This document shows, piece by piece, positions 1-10,925 of a stretch of 22,900 bases of DNA. Position 1 is the stretch's first letter. The number at the start of each line of letters is the position of its first letter. The translations under genes and the position numbers were made by a program. The stretch comes from Branchiostoma floridae (Eukaryota > Chordata > Leptocardii > Amphioxiformes > Branchiostomatidae). The notes under the pieces are model-generated. The model had not been told where the DNA came from, made no database searches, and worked only from the letters and a program-made list of their open reading frames with translations. The DNA is taken from NCBI RefSeq assembly GCF_000003815.2, contig NC_049988.1:4414628-4437527 (forward strand), in the 5' to 3' direction.

Positions 1-425
1 AAAGGAGGGTGCAAGCTGTGTTATTTCCATGCATGATAACTAAGACTGAAACAGACACAGTACACATGTGCCTATTAGTAAGTATATACATTTTGTAGAT
101 GCATTGTTATGGCAATGTATTGCTGTGTTGCCCATAATTCTGTTATGCAGACTGATATAGTCCAAAGAACAGTTGCTAAGACAAGTTACTGTAGATTCTG
201 AAGTTAAACTTAGACTTTAAGCTTTAATTAATATTTGATGTGTTTTCATGGCATTCTCTTTGGTTTATGGCAATATAAGGTAAAGAAAACTTAAACAGCT
301 AAAGAAATCACCCCTTGGTAACATTTGAGTTTCCCTCTCTCTTTCTTGCTCACCCTCTTTGTTTATTTGTATTGCTGCTTCTGAATAAATGAAGATGGGA
401 CAACATTTCTTCCCCTCCTCTCCAG
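1..425. other. Intron upstream of kinase exon, with one weak exon candidate
   Basis: This stretch precedes the first clear kinase exon and ends in a long pyrimidine tract and AG acceptor at 409-425. It is AT-rich, with no mobile element that I recognise. A strong donor-like sequence (gtaagtat) begins at 78, and the frame before it is open back to about position 3 in the phase the next exon needs. The peptide there (ending TETDTVHMCLL) does not look convincingly like a kinase activation loop, so I do not call an exon. Confidence 0.4.
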
Positions 426-497
426 TTGAACTTACCGATCAGGTGGTTGGCGCCAGAAAGCTTTGCTGAGCACAAATTTGATACCAAGACTGACATA
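426..497 (+). CDS. Tyrosine kinase exon: P+1 loop and APE motif (subdomain VIII)
   Basis: This 72-nt exon encodes 24 residues with the motif PIRWLAPESF, followed by FDTKTDI. It corresponds to the end of the activation segment (P+1 loop and APE) of a tyrosine kinase. The W-x-A-P-E-S pattern is typical of tyrosine rather than serine/threonine kinases. An excellent pyrimidine-rich acceptor ends at 425, and a GTAAGT donor follows at 498. Both junctions are phase 0, and the next exon at 3620 starts with WSYG, giving the conserved D-I-W-S-Y-G of subdomain IX across the splice. The HRD and DFG catalytic motifs must lie upstream of the window, so catalytic competence cannot be judged. The gene is probably a receptor tyrosine kinase, but no extracellular or transmembrane part is visible. 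I see no damage in this exon. Confidence 0.88.
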
Positions 498-850
498 GTA
501 AGTTCCTTGTTGCAAAAATATGAGTTCAAAAGTACAAGGAAAAGATTAGAAAGCCACAGATTGCAGGTTTTCCCTTAACCATACCATTTAGGATTTCATA
601 AAGATTTTTAGGATCATCATTATTACGTAGTGATGTACATGTACTGTATCTTAGCAACAGTCACTGATTAATTATGAGCTAGAGTTCCTGATCCATGACC
701 CCATACCTTCGCCAAATGAATTTAACGTTAACTTTATACAACTGATGTTTTGTGTGTTCGTCATTGTTTATGCAAATGAGATCCTCATTTGCAAAAGTTA
801 TATCAGTTGATTATCTCCTCTGACCAAATAACAGGTTTACACAATCTATC

Positions 851-1104
851 TTAACCCTTGTCCTGCTGAGTCCCTATATATACAGGGTGCACATAATTAT
901 GTGATGCCTGATGGTATGTACAGTATCGTAATGGGTTTGGGGCATTTCTCACTTAAGTAAATGCATCATACCGCAGCAAACCACATCGAGTGGGGAGTTA
1001 AATCTGCACCTGGAGCAGCACAGAATAGATCAAGTTTTACTGATCTGATAAATCAACCAGTTCAGGGGGGTTAAATTGGCAATTCTCAATAGGACAAGGG
1101 TTGA
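851..1104. mobile_element. piggyBac-like MITE with TTAA target
   Basis: The left end reads TTAA followed by CCCTTGTCCTGCTGAG (from 855). The right end reads CTCAATAGGACAAGGG followed by TTGA (to 1104). The ends are inverted copies apart from two positions. TTAA at the left and the one-change TTGA at the right fit the TTAA target duplication of piggyBac transposons, whose ends typically start with CCC. The 246-bp interior has no coding capacity, so this would be a non-autonomous copy. Kolobok also uses TTAA and cannot be excluded. Confidence 0.6.
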
Positions 1105-1390
1105 AAAAGAAGGCATATAATAGATAGACCCCTTTGAATCATACAAACTGCTGAAATTCGTCATAGGGTGGATTTTACTCACAAACCAGGCGTCATTGCA
1201 CTCGTCTTCATAATATCTTCATGTTAGAAGAGTGATGACAGAAAAGAAGTGTATATTTATGTTGAAGTTGTGCATTGAATCATTGTTGTTGACTATAATT
1301 AAATCAATGTACTTTCAATTGATTATAAATCATGCTCACTTTAAGATTTCACCAAATGGTTAGGTGAAAATAAGCGATTTAATTTAACCT

Positions 1391-3533
1391 CTGTGAAAAT
1401 TCAAGCGTCTCAGACGGCGAAACGCCGTTTGCGACAACCGCCCAAGGCGTCTTAAATTATTGGGACGCTTTGGACGGTTACGGCGGCGGACGGCATGGGA
1501 CGGGCTTTTGAACGCCCGACGAAACGTCCAAGACGGTCCGAACGGCATAACAAACGCTTGGACGCGTCTAGATTGGCACTTTAGACGCGTCCGGTCGGAC
1601 GTTCGTGACGTCCGAGACGGCGTCTGAAAGCGGGCAGCCGGACGCTCCCGCGCTCCGTCGGGCGGGCCCCCCGCTGGGAACAGACGTCTCTGCGGACGGA
1701 CCAGACGCCGATTGCGACGGACGTAAATGACGTAATCCAGGCTGCTGGGACGGATCGGACGCCGGTTGCGACGGGCATAAACGGCGTAATCCAGGCCGCT
1801 GGTACGGGCGGTAGCCTCCACCACGCCTTCCCACGGGGGGTACAGATCGTAAAATTCGACAGAAAATGGAATGAAAGGCCAAGAGGCTGTCATCGCTATA
1901 TTATTAAAGGTTAATATCTGGGCCAAACTCCTAGCAAAATATTTTTTCTTCAAGACACAGTTTTAGTTAGTCAGGCAGTACGGTAGAAACTCATAACGGG
2001 CCGGTGCATTTAATTTGGAACATGCGTAGACGGCTGCCCGGACGCCGTTTCTGACGCCGTCCGGTCACGGCTATAATTTTATGGCCTGTTGGGACATTTA
2101 GCGTTGCCACATACCAAACAAACAAATATTCAGCCAGGCAGTGAATTGTAGAAGACCACCCACCACCGGGCCGTCAGGTTTAGCTAAAATCAAACACAAC
2201 TTGAACACATTTCTTCGTAAATTGTTTACACGTACTCCGCGGCGTTTAATCAACTTTGCTACATGTACGAAATTCAATCCGGCCTTCAATCGTGTCCGCG
2301 GCTTTTTGTGCCGCCGTGCCGACACGTTACATCAGAATGGACGAGCCCACATAACATCAAGGGTAAATACAGGACGTTTGAAATTTTCTATCGTAAATTT
2401 TAATTGCACCAGTATTTGCTAAAGACTGGATATATAAATGTGAAATAACGTTAAATTTTCTACAAAGATCATAAGTCATTTTTTTTATTTCGAGGTAGCG
2501 AACTAAAGTCTTCCGTTTCATAAGTTCCTAACCCCAAGTAGTTGGAAGAGCCGACTAAGATTTTGATTGGCACCGGCAAAATCGGTAGGTGCTATCTCAT
2601 TATCTGTTGTCTAAATCTACATTTTAACAGCATTATCATTCTTAATAGAAACAACAGATATTTTTTACAAGTATTCTACAACGTGTTCATAATTCTTTTT
2701 ATTTTGTGGCATCAAAACAAGATCCTAAATTTTATCATTTCTTCGCGTATGTGGGGAGGGCACCCGTAACAACAAGTCGTCGGTAAACTTTGCAACAGAT
2801 GAATGTACAAAAAATTAGAATAAAATGCGAAGTATTCACTTACCGGCGCCTGCAAAGTATCGACAATCAGCTAACGGAAGAACCGCTGCTTCTTTTGACG
2901 TCTGTCACATCTGTGATTTCTGCTGTCCAAGGTTTGCTGCTTCGAGTAAGTAGTATAATTTTCCCCCTTGTCGGCGCACGACAAATAATTTTTGTACATT
3001 CTTTTTAGTATAAATAACGGATACAGTCATCGCCGTAAACCCAACCTCAGCACAATGTCGTACAAACATCAGCTGCTACGTCTAGACGTGAAGTCCTTGG
3101 TCCAAAAGTGCGCAAAATTTAACAAACGGACATGAAATCCACAGAAATAGTCACCTTCTGAACATAAGTCCTGCAACCGCCGGAGTGTTCAACGGTCTGA
3201 AATTCGAATTCACCCGCTGAAATTGGCGCATGTGCAGAAGTTAAAACGTCATGTTTCCCGTGGGGATCATAAGAAAAGACGCAGCCGTCTGCCGGCGTCG
3301 GGTGACTAAGTATTTTATAGCCCCATCAGTGGCCGTCTCCGACGGCAATGGAAGGTCTTTCAGCCGTTCGGGCGTTCACCATAAAAACTGACAGAACGGC
3401 ACGGACGCTCACGATGTGTCCGCGGCCGTTTCGGACGGCAATGAACGCGTCCAGAACGTCTGAAACGCGCTCGGACGCCATTGGACGCTTGTAGACGCCG
3501 TCCGGGCAGTTTCGGACGCTTGAATTTTCACAG
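1391..3533. mobile_element. GC-rich inverted-terminus element (2.1 kb) inside the kinase intron
   Basis: A 19-bp terminus, CTGTGAAAATTCAAGCGTC, starts at 1391, and its perfect inverse ends at 3533. Both ends run inward into CpG-rich blocks (1400-1850 and 3260-3525) dense in GGACGC, GACGCC and GACGTC motifs of either orientation. A smaller block of the same kind lies at 2025-2075. The rest of the interior (about 1850-2020 and 2080-3255) is AT-rich and has no recognisable transposase. No target-site duplication is obvious (left flank taacct, right flank aaatac), so the superfamily is undetermined. It is probably a non-autonomous or fold-back-type DNA transposon. The long open frames in the GC blocks are CpG-rich repeat artefacts. 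Confidence 0.65.
1704..1811. repeat. Two-copy 54-bp tandem repeat within the GC-rich element
   Basis: The unit starting gacgccgattgcgacgg at 1704 recurs as gacgccggttgcgacgg at 1758. Both copies continue through a shared cgtaatccaggc core. They differ at several CpG-adjacent positions, as expected of a local duplication with some decay. Confidence 0.75.
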
Positions 3534-3619
3534 AAATACCATAGCCATCAAGATTGATATTGCAGCAGTAGGCTGAAGTTGTCAACAATGATAGGACTTT
3601 AATTTCCACTTCTCTGCAG

Positions 3620-3780
3620 TGGTCATATGGGATCGTATTGTGGGAGATTTTCACAGCTGGACAGACTCCGTACCCTTTCATGGATCATCATCATCATTAT
3701 GAAGAACCAGCGAACATTCTATCTAACAAGCTGAAGGAAGGGTACCGCATGGACAAGCCCAACAGATGCCCAGTCACAAT
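3620..3780 (+). CDS. Tyrosine kinase exon: subdomains IX-X
   Basis: The exon begins directly after tctctgcag with [20 protein letters not shown], a classic tyrosine-kinase subdomain IX helix. It continues with four histidines, [12 protein letters not shown] and [16 protein letters not shown]. It has 161 nt (53 codons plus 2 nt) and ends at the donor GTAAGC (3781). The split Met codon (AT|G) is completed by the first base of the exon at 4901, so intron phase matches. GYRMDKP is a hallmark of the receptor-tyrosine-kinase C-lobe. The H-rich stretch between PYPF and the GYRM helix looks like a lineage-specific loop. The exon sits only 86 bp after the right end of the GC-rich element, so that insertion spared the splice site. 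Confidence 0.9.
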
Positions 3781-3889
3781 GTAAGCATCCATTTTTTCAT
3801 TTGTATAGACCATTGTAGTGCCACATAGGGCAGCAATTACTTTGGTTGCTGCTTCAGTAGCTAGGTATATTTAACCCTATTTAGAACCT

Positions 3890-4130
3890 CCGCCAAGCGG
3901 AAGCTGGATGCTACGCTTCCGTCAGCGAGAGACTGAAAGCAGCTGAAGGTGCACATCATTTCTGTTCAGTTCTCAGACAACTGGGAAAGGTAAGTATCCC
4001 AGCACTATACGCGGCAGAATGGCTCGGTGGTGGTTAAGGACAAGGCGGAGCTGTTAAACGACATCTTTATCAATGTCACAAGGGAGGCTACCCACCCTGA
4101 CAGTACCAGCTGACTTCCTGTGTTTACCAA
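3890..4130 (+). mobile_element. LINE ORF2 relic (pre-RT linker)
   Basis: Conceptual reading gives fragments such as KRKLDATLPSARD, then SIPALY, then GSVVVKDKAELLNDIFINVT. The last pattern (a proline-bounded linker followed by D-K-A-x-L-L-N-D-x-F) is what precedes the reverse-transcriptase core in CR1/Jockey-type non-LTR elements. Frame changes between the fragments are needed and stops occur, so this is a decayed piece. No RT core follows, because the SINE begins about 60 bp downstream. Confidence 0.5.
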
Positions 4131-4184
4131 GTTGAACAAAGATATGTCAGTCCGGGTGATTTGTAGAGAATCACCAATTCTAGA

Positions 4185-4481
4185 CAGAAGGATTTGCACC
4201 ATCCCGCACCGCACCATCGCACGTGTGGGGTTCGTTAACGTGCCTGGGGTATGGCTCTCCCCAGACACGGGACCTTCATTTAACGTCCTATCCGAGGGAC
4301 GGCCCTAGCCGAAGCTACCGTAGATACTCATTTTCACCTGACTAAATGAGGAAAGCGCCTTTAAGTGCCTTAAGTGTTAAGTGCCTTTCCCAAGGGCACA
4401 AGATCGGTGACACGTCAGGATTCGAACTTGAGACCTCTCGGACCTAACATGCTGCGGCTGCGCCACGCAATCTCACAAGAT
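4185..4481 (-). mobile_element. tRNA-derived SINE, minus strand
   Basis: Read on the minus strand, it starts near 4481 with an A-box-like tggcgcagccg (plus 4455-4465) and a B box GTTCGAATCC (plus 4418-4427). A body with gtgcccttgggaaaggcac, atgagtatctac, cttcggctaggg, ggtcccgtgtctgggg and cacgtgcgatggtgcgg follows. The same body occurs in the plus-strand copies at 9079 and 12225. The RNA polymerase III boxes identify a tRNA head. The shared downstream core suggests a conserved-core SINE family, but I cannot name it from sequence alone. Confidence 0.8.
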
Positions 4482-4900
4482 AATGTAATACATGGCAAAC
4501 CCGGGCAGCTTAGCTGATATATGGGATTCAAATGCATCGGTGTACACTGAATGTTACAAATAGGAAGTATGTAGAAAAATTGCGCAGTGACTATATTAAA
4601 AAAATGCTTATTAAGCATTCTATTGAAATTGCGCCGCATAGTGTATTGGTGAAGTTGCAAGGTGTACCGATTGCACTGTACAATGTATTTGGTAAAATTA
4701 CACTTTATTAATGGACAGACACTCAGAAAAGTAGGGTGAGTCCAAAGGTGCAGATTTTCTATATTGGGTAAGATTAAGCTATATTTTGCACACTTATTGT
4801 GTGCCTTGGAAAGTTTGAAGCCTGGGCTGAATGCAAGCCAAACCAGTAAGTAGAAATAATAGAACACTAATCTCTATTAATATGTGTTTTTATTACACAG

Positions 4901-5033
4901 GTACGAAATTATGGGACAATGTTGGAAGGATAACCCCGAAGAACGCCCGAACTTCAAGGAAGTCCTGAATAATGTCAAACAGATCCACAAGTCTTTCAAA
5001 TACCAGCCCGAGTACAAAAATTACAATGTTCAG
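4901..5033 (+). CDS. Tyrosine kinase exon: subdomain XI
   Basis: After the acceptor ttattacacag, the exon supplies the last base of a split Met codon, then YEIMGQCWKDNPEERPNF. The C-W and the R-P-x-F of subdomain XI are diagnostic of tyrosine-kinase C-lobes. It continues KEVLNNVKQIHKSF to KNYNVQ and ends at 5033 before GTACATG, phase 0. Its length is 133 nt. Joined to the exons at 426 and 3620 it gives 122 uninterrupted codons. This is near the end of the catalytic domain, so one or more C-terminal tail exons should follow. None is obvious. Unspliced readthrough stops at 5102, which would be an alternative ending. The exon and its flanks are duplicated downstream as a dead copy. Confidence 0.88.
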
Positions 5034-5346
5034 GTACATGTACTCCTACTGCCTTTAAGCATAAAAGCAGTTAAGCATGAATTAAAGCAGTTACAAAACT
5101 AGGGGCTTGCAAACGTAGCAGATCATGTCTCAGAAAAATCAGAAACTAATGTGTACATAGACTGATAGAAAATGAAATTGTGAACTTGTACACTGTGTTG
5201 CCACTCTCTTCAGTTGTATTTGACTTTTACTATCACTGAAGATGTTGCTTATTGTTGAGCAATTTTGTTTGTTTGAATAGATATATGGCCGACAGTAATA
5301 AGAAAATGATAGACTGAATTCTTTGCCATTATGTGTTTTAACACAG

Positions 5347-5481
5347 CAACTACATGGTTATGAAACAATGTTGACTGTGGAGGACCCTGGAAGAACACCC
5401 GAACTTCAAGGAAGTCCTGAGTGATGACAAACGGATCCACACGTCATTCAGATACCAGAGTACAAAAATCATGGTGTTTAG
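5347..5481 (+). pseudogene. Dead duplicate of the subdomain XI kinase exon
   Basis: The sequence is closely similar to 4901-5033, including the identical run cgaacttcaaggaagtcctg (with one extra leading base difference). Three lesions are visible. The conserved Trp codon after Cys is TGA in TGTTGA. Four bases (cccg of the parent) are missing after taccag, shifting the frame. The last codon before the donor is TAG instead of CAG. The acceptor cag and the donor GTACAC are still present, so it could in principle be spliced in, but inclusion would truncate the kinase. It is a relic of the local tandem duplication. Confidence 0.85.
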
Positions 5482-5659
5482 GTACACAGCCTATAGCCTA
5501 GCATAGAATTGAAAAAAGGAGCAGTTGCAAACTGTTCCATGACAAAGGCAGCGATTCAAAACTGCAAACAATGTAGTTTGAAACTGGTTTGGAAGAAGAA
5601 CATGATAAAATCTCGATGTTCAGTTCAGACTAACTTAGCATAGAGAACAGTAACTCACA

Positions 5660-6310
5660 GTAAGTTACAAACTGATCTACAGCAGTTCAAAACTGATCCA
5701 CAGCGATTCAAAACTGATCTATAGCATTTTATGAAGGCAGTTCGAAACTGATCTATAGCATTTGTAAGAAGGCAGTTCAAAACTACTCTATAGCATTTTT
5801 AAGAAGGCAGTTCAAAACTTACTCTATAGCATTTTTAAGAAGGCAGTTCGAAACTGCTCTATAGCATTTTTAAGAAGGCAGTTCGAAACTGCTGTATAGC
5901 ATTTTTAAGAAGGCAGTTCAAAACTGCTGTATAGCATTTTTAAGAAGGCAGTTCAAAACTGCTGTATAGCATTTTTAAGAAGGCAGTTCGAAACTGCTGT
6001 ATAGCATTTTTAAGAAGGCAGTTCAAAACTGCTGTATAGCATTTTTAAGAAGGCAGTTCAAAACTGCTGTATAGCATTTTTAAGAAGGCAGTTCAAAACT
6101 GCTGTATAGCATTTTTAAGAAGGCAGTTCAAAACTGCTGTATAGCATTTTTAAGAAGGCAGTTCAAAACTGCTGTATAGCATTTTTAAGAAGGCAGTTCA
6201 AAACTGCTGTATAGCATTTTTAAGAAGGCAGTTCAAAACTGCTGTATAGCATTTTTAAGAAGGCAGTTCAAAACTGCTGTATAGCATTTTTAAGAAGGCA
6301 GTTCAAAATT
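5660..6310. repeat. 35-bp minisatellite (17 units) grown from a 21-bp repeat
   Basis: From 5723 to about 6315 there are 17 units with starts spaced 34-36 bp (5723, 5757, 5792, 5828, then every 35 to 6283). The unit is agcatttttaagaaggc followed by agttcaaaactgctgtat. Before it, 5662-5722 holds about three 21-bp units (agc plus agttcaaaactgatctat variants). The 35-mer equals the 21-mer with a 14-bp block inserted after agc. Units on the left vary (gatctat, actctat). Those to the right are almost identical, so expansion looks directional. Each unit can form a small hairpin, gcagtt/aactgc with a 3-nt loop. Confidence 0.92.
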
Positions 6311-6575
6311 GCTCTGTAATAACAAAATCTTGTTAATCGTGATTAAAAGTGCCTGAGAGTATAGCAGATTGTGTCTCAGGAAAATGAGGAACTAATGTGT
6401 ACATCTATCGACAGGTAGACAAGAAAATAGTGCATTTGTCAACTGCATTGCTACTCTCATCAGTTGTTGATTTTACTTTCACTGAAAATGTTGCTTATTG
6501 TTGATTGTATCTTTGGAGAGGAGCAATTTTGTTTGTTTCAATAGATATACAAATGTATGGCCAACTTCATTTGTC

Positions 6576-6884
6576 AGATTGGATGTTCATAAAAAATTGG
6601 AGAAAAATTGAACTGAAAAAAATTGATTTTGGCATCATGCCATGTATCATATATACCTGCAAACTCTTTTATAAAGATTTGTATTGCACATTAGACTATT
6701 AAAGCTCATGCAGTGATATAGCAATTCATAAAATGTAACGTAAACAATGATACTGAGAGTCGTGAAGAATGAGATGAAGCCATCCATCCATACATACAGA
6801 AGAATTGTTTGCCTTATATTCAAAAGAGCAATTGGATGAAAGATATATTTTGTTGCGTAACAATCTTACAGATCAAGAGAGCCA
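6576..6884. other. AT-rich non-coding sequence
   Basis: Nothing recognisable here. A short stretch at 6864-6880 (atcaagagagccaacag) is framed by a good acceptor (cttacag) and the donor-like GTACAT used by the kinase exon, but at 17 nt it is too short to call. Confidence 0.4.
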
Positions 6885-7090
6885 ACAGGTACATATAGCT
6901 GAGCAAATGTTGCACATCCAGCAAATCTAGCACAACAAATCACTGTGTAGCACAGCATATCTAGCACGATGGAACATGAAATCTGGCGCAAGAAATCTAT
7001 CGTAGTGTAGCACGGCATATCTAGCACAATTGAACACAAGAAGTCTTGCGCAACAAATCCATCACAGTGTAGCACATCATGGATCTAGCT
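6885..7090. repeat. About 60-bp tandem repeat, three degenerate copies
   Basis: The marker gtgtagcac recurs at 6945, 7005 and 7067 (periods 60 and 62). It is followed each time by a variant of atatctagcac, then gaaca, then a gcgcaa-aaatc segment. A partial copy precedes at about 6920. It has no relation to the 35-bp array. Confidence 0.8.
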
Positions 7091-7298
7091 CAGTTTAGAC
7101 ACTTCAGTACATTGTCACTAAACATTCCCAAGATACAAGGTATTGTTAATGTGCAGAATGTACATTGCTCTGTGTGGTGATTAAAGAAACTGAAATTTTA
7201 TGCCATTTTTTTTCGAAATGTATCCTACTTTAATTATTCATCCCGGTCAATTTCTATGACTTCCTCAAGTAGTTATCGGCAGCTGCAGTTCACATATA

Positions 7299-7400
7299 CA
7301 GTCAAACCTGTCTATAGCGGCAACTCAAGGGACTAGAGAAATGGGGCCACTATAGACAGGTGGCCACTATAGAGAAAATGTTGATCAATTGACCACAAGC
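7299..7400. mobile_element. Left end of a Tigger/pogo-like MITE
   Basis: The sequence starts CAGTCAAACCTG directly after TA (7297-7298) and continues tctatagcgg, gggccactatagacagg and tggccactatagag. It is the same terminus, in a diverged subfamily, as the complete element at 16915-17399. No matching right end was found before the LINE tail at 7706, so it is truncated or decayed. The interval 7400-7705 holds nothing else recognisable beyond small inverted repeats such as atattgc/gcaatat near 7585. Confidence 0.6.
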
Positions 7401-7705
7401 AAGACGTTACACATGATTTCAGTACCCACTAATCGTTCTCACATTGTAACATTGTCTCGATCGTCTCAATTCAACTTATACTGCAAAAGTCAAGCTGGTG
7501 TATTACGCCGAAAGGCGGTTATACCGGCTATATAGATACAGATACACTACATACAAAAAAGTCAAATTTACCGAAAATGATTGATATTGCCATGCGCAAT
7601 ATTGGTAAATTCGCCGACAAAGACTTACACTCCAACGTTCAAGGCACGCTTACCTTCCGCTACCGCCAAAATGACCCTGTTGGGAACTCCAAATCCTCGC
7701 AAGCT

Positions 7706-8243
7706 ATGAATGAATGAATTTATTGCTCAACAATCGTACAATGCATGGCAACCAATAACAACTAATAGCTATACAGACGATAGTACTAAGAGGTTACATA
7801 CAAAACAACAACAAAACATTGTCGATAACAGTACAGTTATGTATGAGTAATCTGCCGGTCTCGCATTTGGAATACATTATAAAGAAACTGGCCCTACGTA
7901 GACGGATATATGAGTTGAACATGAGAGCAATACATGGAAAATATCGCTTTCTGCACCAGCGAGAGAGATGTGTGTTTTGGTTCTAATATTCTTAAACAAT
8001 GTTTCTCTCTCTTTACTGTAGGTAGGACATTTCATAACAAAGTGGAATTCATCTTCTATATTTTCATGACATGTAGGACACAGTCACTGAGTGGCTGGTG
8101 TGTTACGGTGACGACCTTTTTAAACTTCTAAACAATGTGCACTTATTCTCAGTTTTGTAATGCTGTATCTAAATGGTCGATTATGAATTGATTTGAGATA
8201 TTCTTCCATACCAAAGTGTTTTTTTGATTTTCGAATGCAAGTA
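7706..8243 (-). mobile_element. Non-LTR retrotransposon 3' part (minus strand), split by the fold-back element
   Basis: Minus-strand conceptual translation from about 8221 gives [20 protein letters not shown], then ITKLRISAHCLEV, CPTCHENIEDEFHFVMKCPTYS and KERETLF. The last part has the C-x2-C-x7-H-x4-C arrangement typical of the C-terminal zinc knuckle of LINE ORF2. Stops occur in this frame (for example just after CLEV and in the 3' part), so it is dead. The 3' end carries an AATAAA-like signal and an ATTC repeat tail on the minus strand, ending at about 7706-7718. Its upstream part continues at 11810 after the inserted element. Confidence 0.72.
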
Positions 8244-8258
8244 TACCGAAGTCACGGG

Positions 8259-8360
8259 TTCCGCACTGGGCGCCCAGTGCGGAATTCGTGGAGAAACTGG
8301 CGTCGGCACTCGGGGCCCAGTGCGGAAGAAACTTCCGCACAGGAATTCCAGTGCGGAACG
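8259..8360. repeat. Left short-palindrome cluster of the fold-back element
   Basis: A perfect 26-bp palindrome occupies 8259-8284 (half-site ttccgcactgggc). Two imperfect ones follow, around gcactcggggcccagtgc (8305-8322) and the cttccgcac / gtgcggaa pair centred on gaattc (about 8331-8358). All share the core GCACT...AGTGC. Confidence 0.85.
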
Positions 8361-8777
8361 TACCGTGGCCGACTGGGACAAAATGATTCTAACACTTCCG
8401 ATCCTAATTCCAAACGTCACGAGGCAGATTCCAACACTTCCGAGCCCAGTTCCAAACAGCGCGGCAGATTCCAACACTTCCAAGCCCAGTTCCAATCGTG
8501 CCGCGGCAGGGTTTTCCAAGCGTGCCGCGGCAGATTCCAACACTTGCGAGCCCAGTTCCAATCGTGCCGCGGCAGGGTTTTCCAAGCGTGCCGCGGCAGA
8601 TTCCAACACTTGCGAGCCCAGTTCCAATCGTGCCGCGGCAGGGTTTTCCAAGCGTGCCGCGGCAGATTCCAACAGTTCCGAGCCCAGTTCCAAACGTGAC
8701 GAGGCAGGGTTTTCCAACCGTGCCGCGGCAGATTCCAACACTTCCGAGCCCAGTTCCAAACGTGACGAGGCAGGGTG
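8361..8777. repeat. Left inverted arm: alternating 42-bp (L) and 24-bp (S) GC-rich units
   Basis: L units read gcggcagattccaacact followed by tccgagcccagttccaa and a cgtgcc end. S units read gcggcagggttttccaagcg plus tgcc. From outside inward the order is L L L S L S L S L S L and a partial S. L (42) and S (24) are both multiples of three and lack stops in most frames, so several overlapping open frames appear on both strands. I regard those as artefacts. The arm is rich in CCGCGG and other CpG sites. Confidence 0.92.

Positions 8778-10925
<2,148 letters not shown>

Larger units (their letters stand above)
498..3619 (+). other. Kinase intron of 3.1 kb filled by mobile elements
   Basis: The intron runs from a GTAAGT donor to the acceptor tctctgcag. 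It contains a piggyBac-like MITE (851-1104) and a GC-rich inverted-terminus element (1391-3533). The remaining 498-850, 1105-1390 and 3534-3619 are AT-rich, with no gene signal. In 771-793 a 10-bp inverted pair (tgcaaatgag / ctcatttgca, 3-nt loop) carries two facing octamer-like ATGCAAAT/ATTTGCA cores. A weaker outer pair (caactgat at 739 / atcagttg at 802) surrounds it. Confidence 0.7.
3781..4900 (+). other. Kinase intron (1.1 kb) with LINE scrap and reversed SINE
   Basis: A phase-2 intron between GTAAGC at 3781 and the acceptor ttattacacag at 4900. It contains the LINE relic at about 3890-4130 and the minus-strand SINE at about 4185-4481. The remaining 4482-4880 is AT-rich, with nothing recognisable. 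Confidence 0.75.
4870..6575. repeat. Tandem segmental duplication of exon plus intron
   Basis: Two duplicons are visible. The first runs about 4870-5335 and the second about 5320-6575. The acceptor regions match (tatgtgttttattacacag against tatgtgttttaacacag), and so do the exons (4901-5033 against 5347-5481). The following intron matches too: 5118-5293, with agcagatcatgtctcag, actaatgtgtacat and atgttgcttattgttga, parallels 6363-6570 with the same landmarks. The second duplicon is about 800 bp longer because of the minisatellite at 5660-6310. The copies have diverged clearly, so the event is not recent. Confidence 0.85.

Noticed and set aside
1384-1953. Minus-strand 189-codon frame with R-R-N-R-R repeats
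   Set aside because: It overlaps the GC-rich subterminal block and the 54-bp duplication of the inverted-terminus element. It crosses the element boundary and has no domain.
4120-4308. 62-codon plus-strand frame MFTKLNKDMS...
   Set aside because: It starts in the LINE relic and runs through the antisense of the SINE. It is a chimera of two repeats.
4415-4867. 150-codon minus-strand frame
   Set aside because: It begins in kinase intron sequence and runs into the SINE head. The composition is typical of AT-rich non-coding DNA and no domain is visible.
5723-6315. CRISPR-like regular repeats
   Set aside because: The 35-bp units are contiguous with no unique spacers and lie in an intron-like eukaryotic context, so this is a minisatellite.
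6505-6702. 65-codon plus-strand frame as a C-terminal kinase exon
   Set aside because: AT-rich composition, no acceptor in phase, and it spans the duplicated intron sequence.
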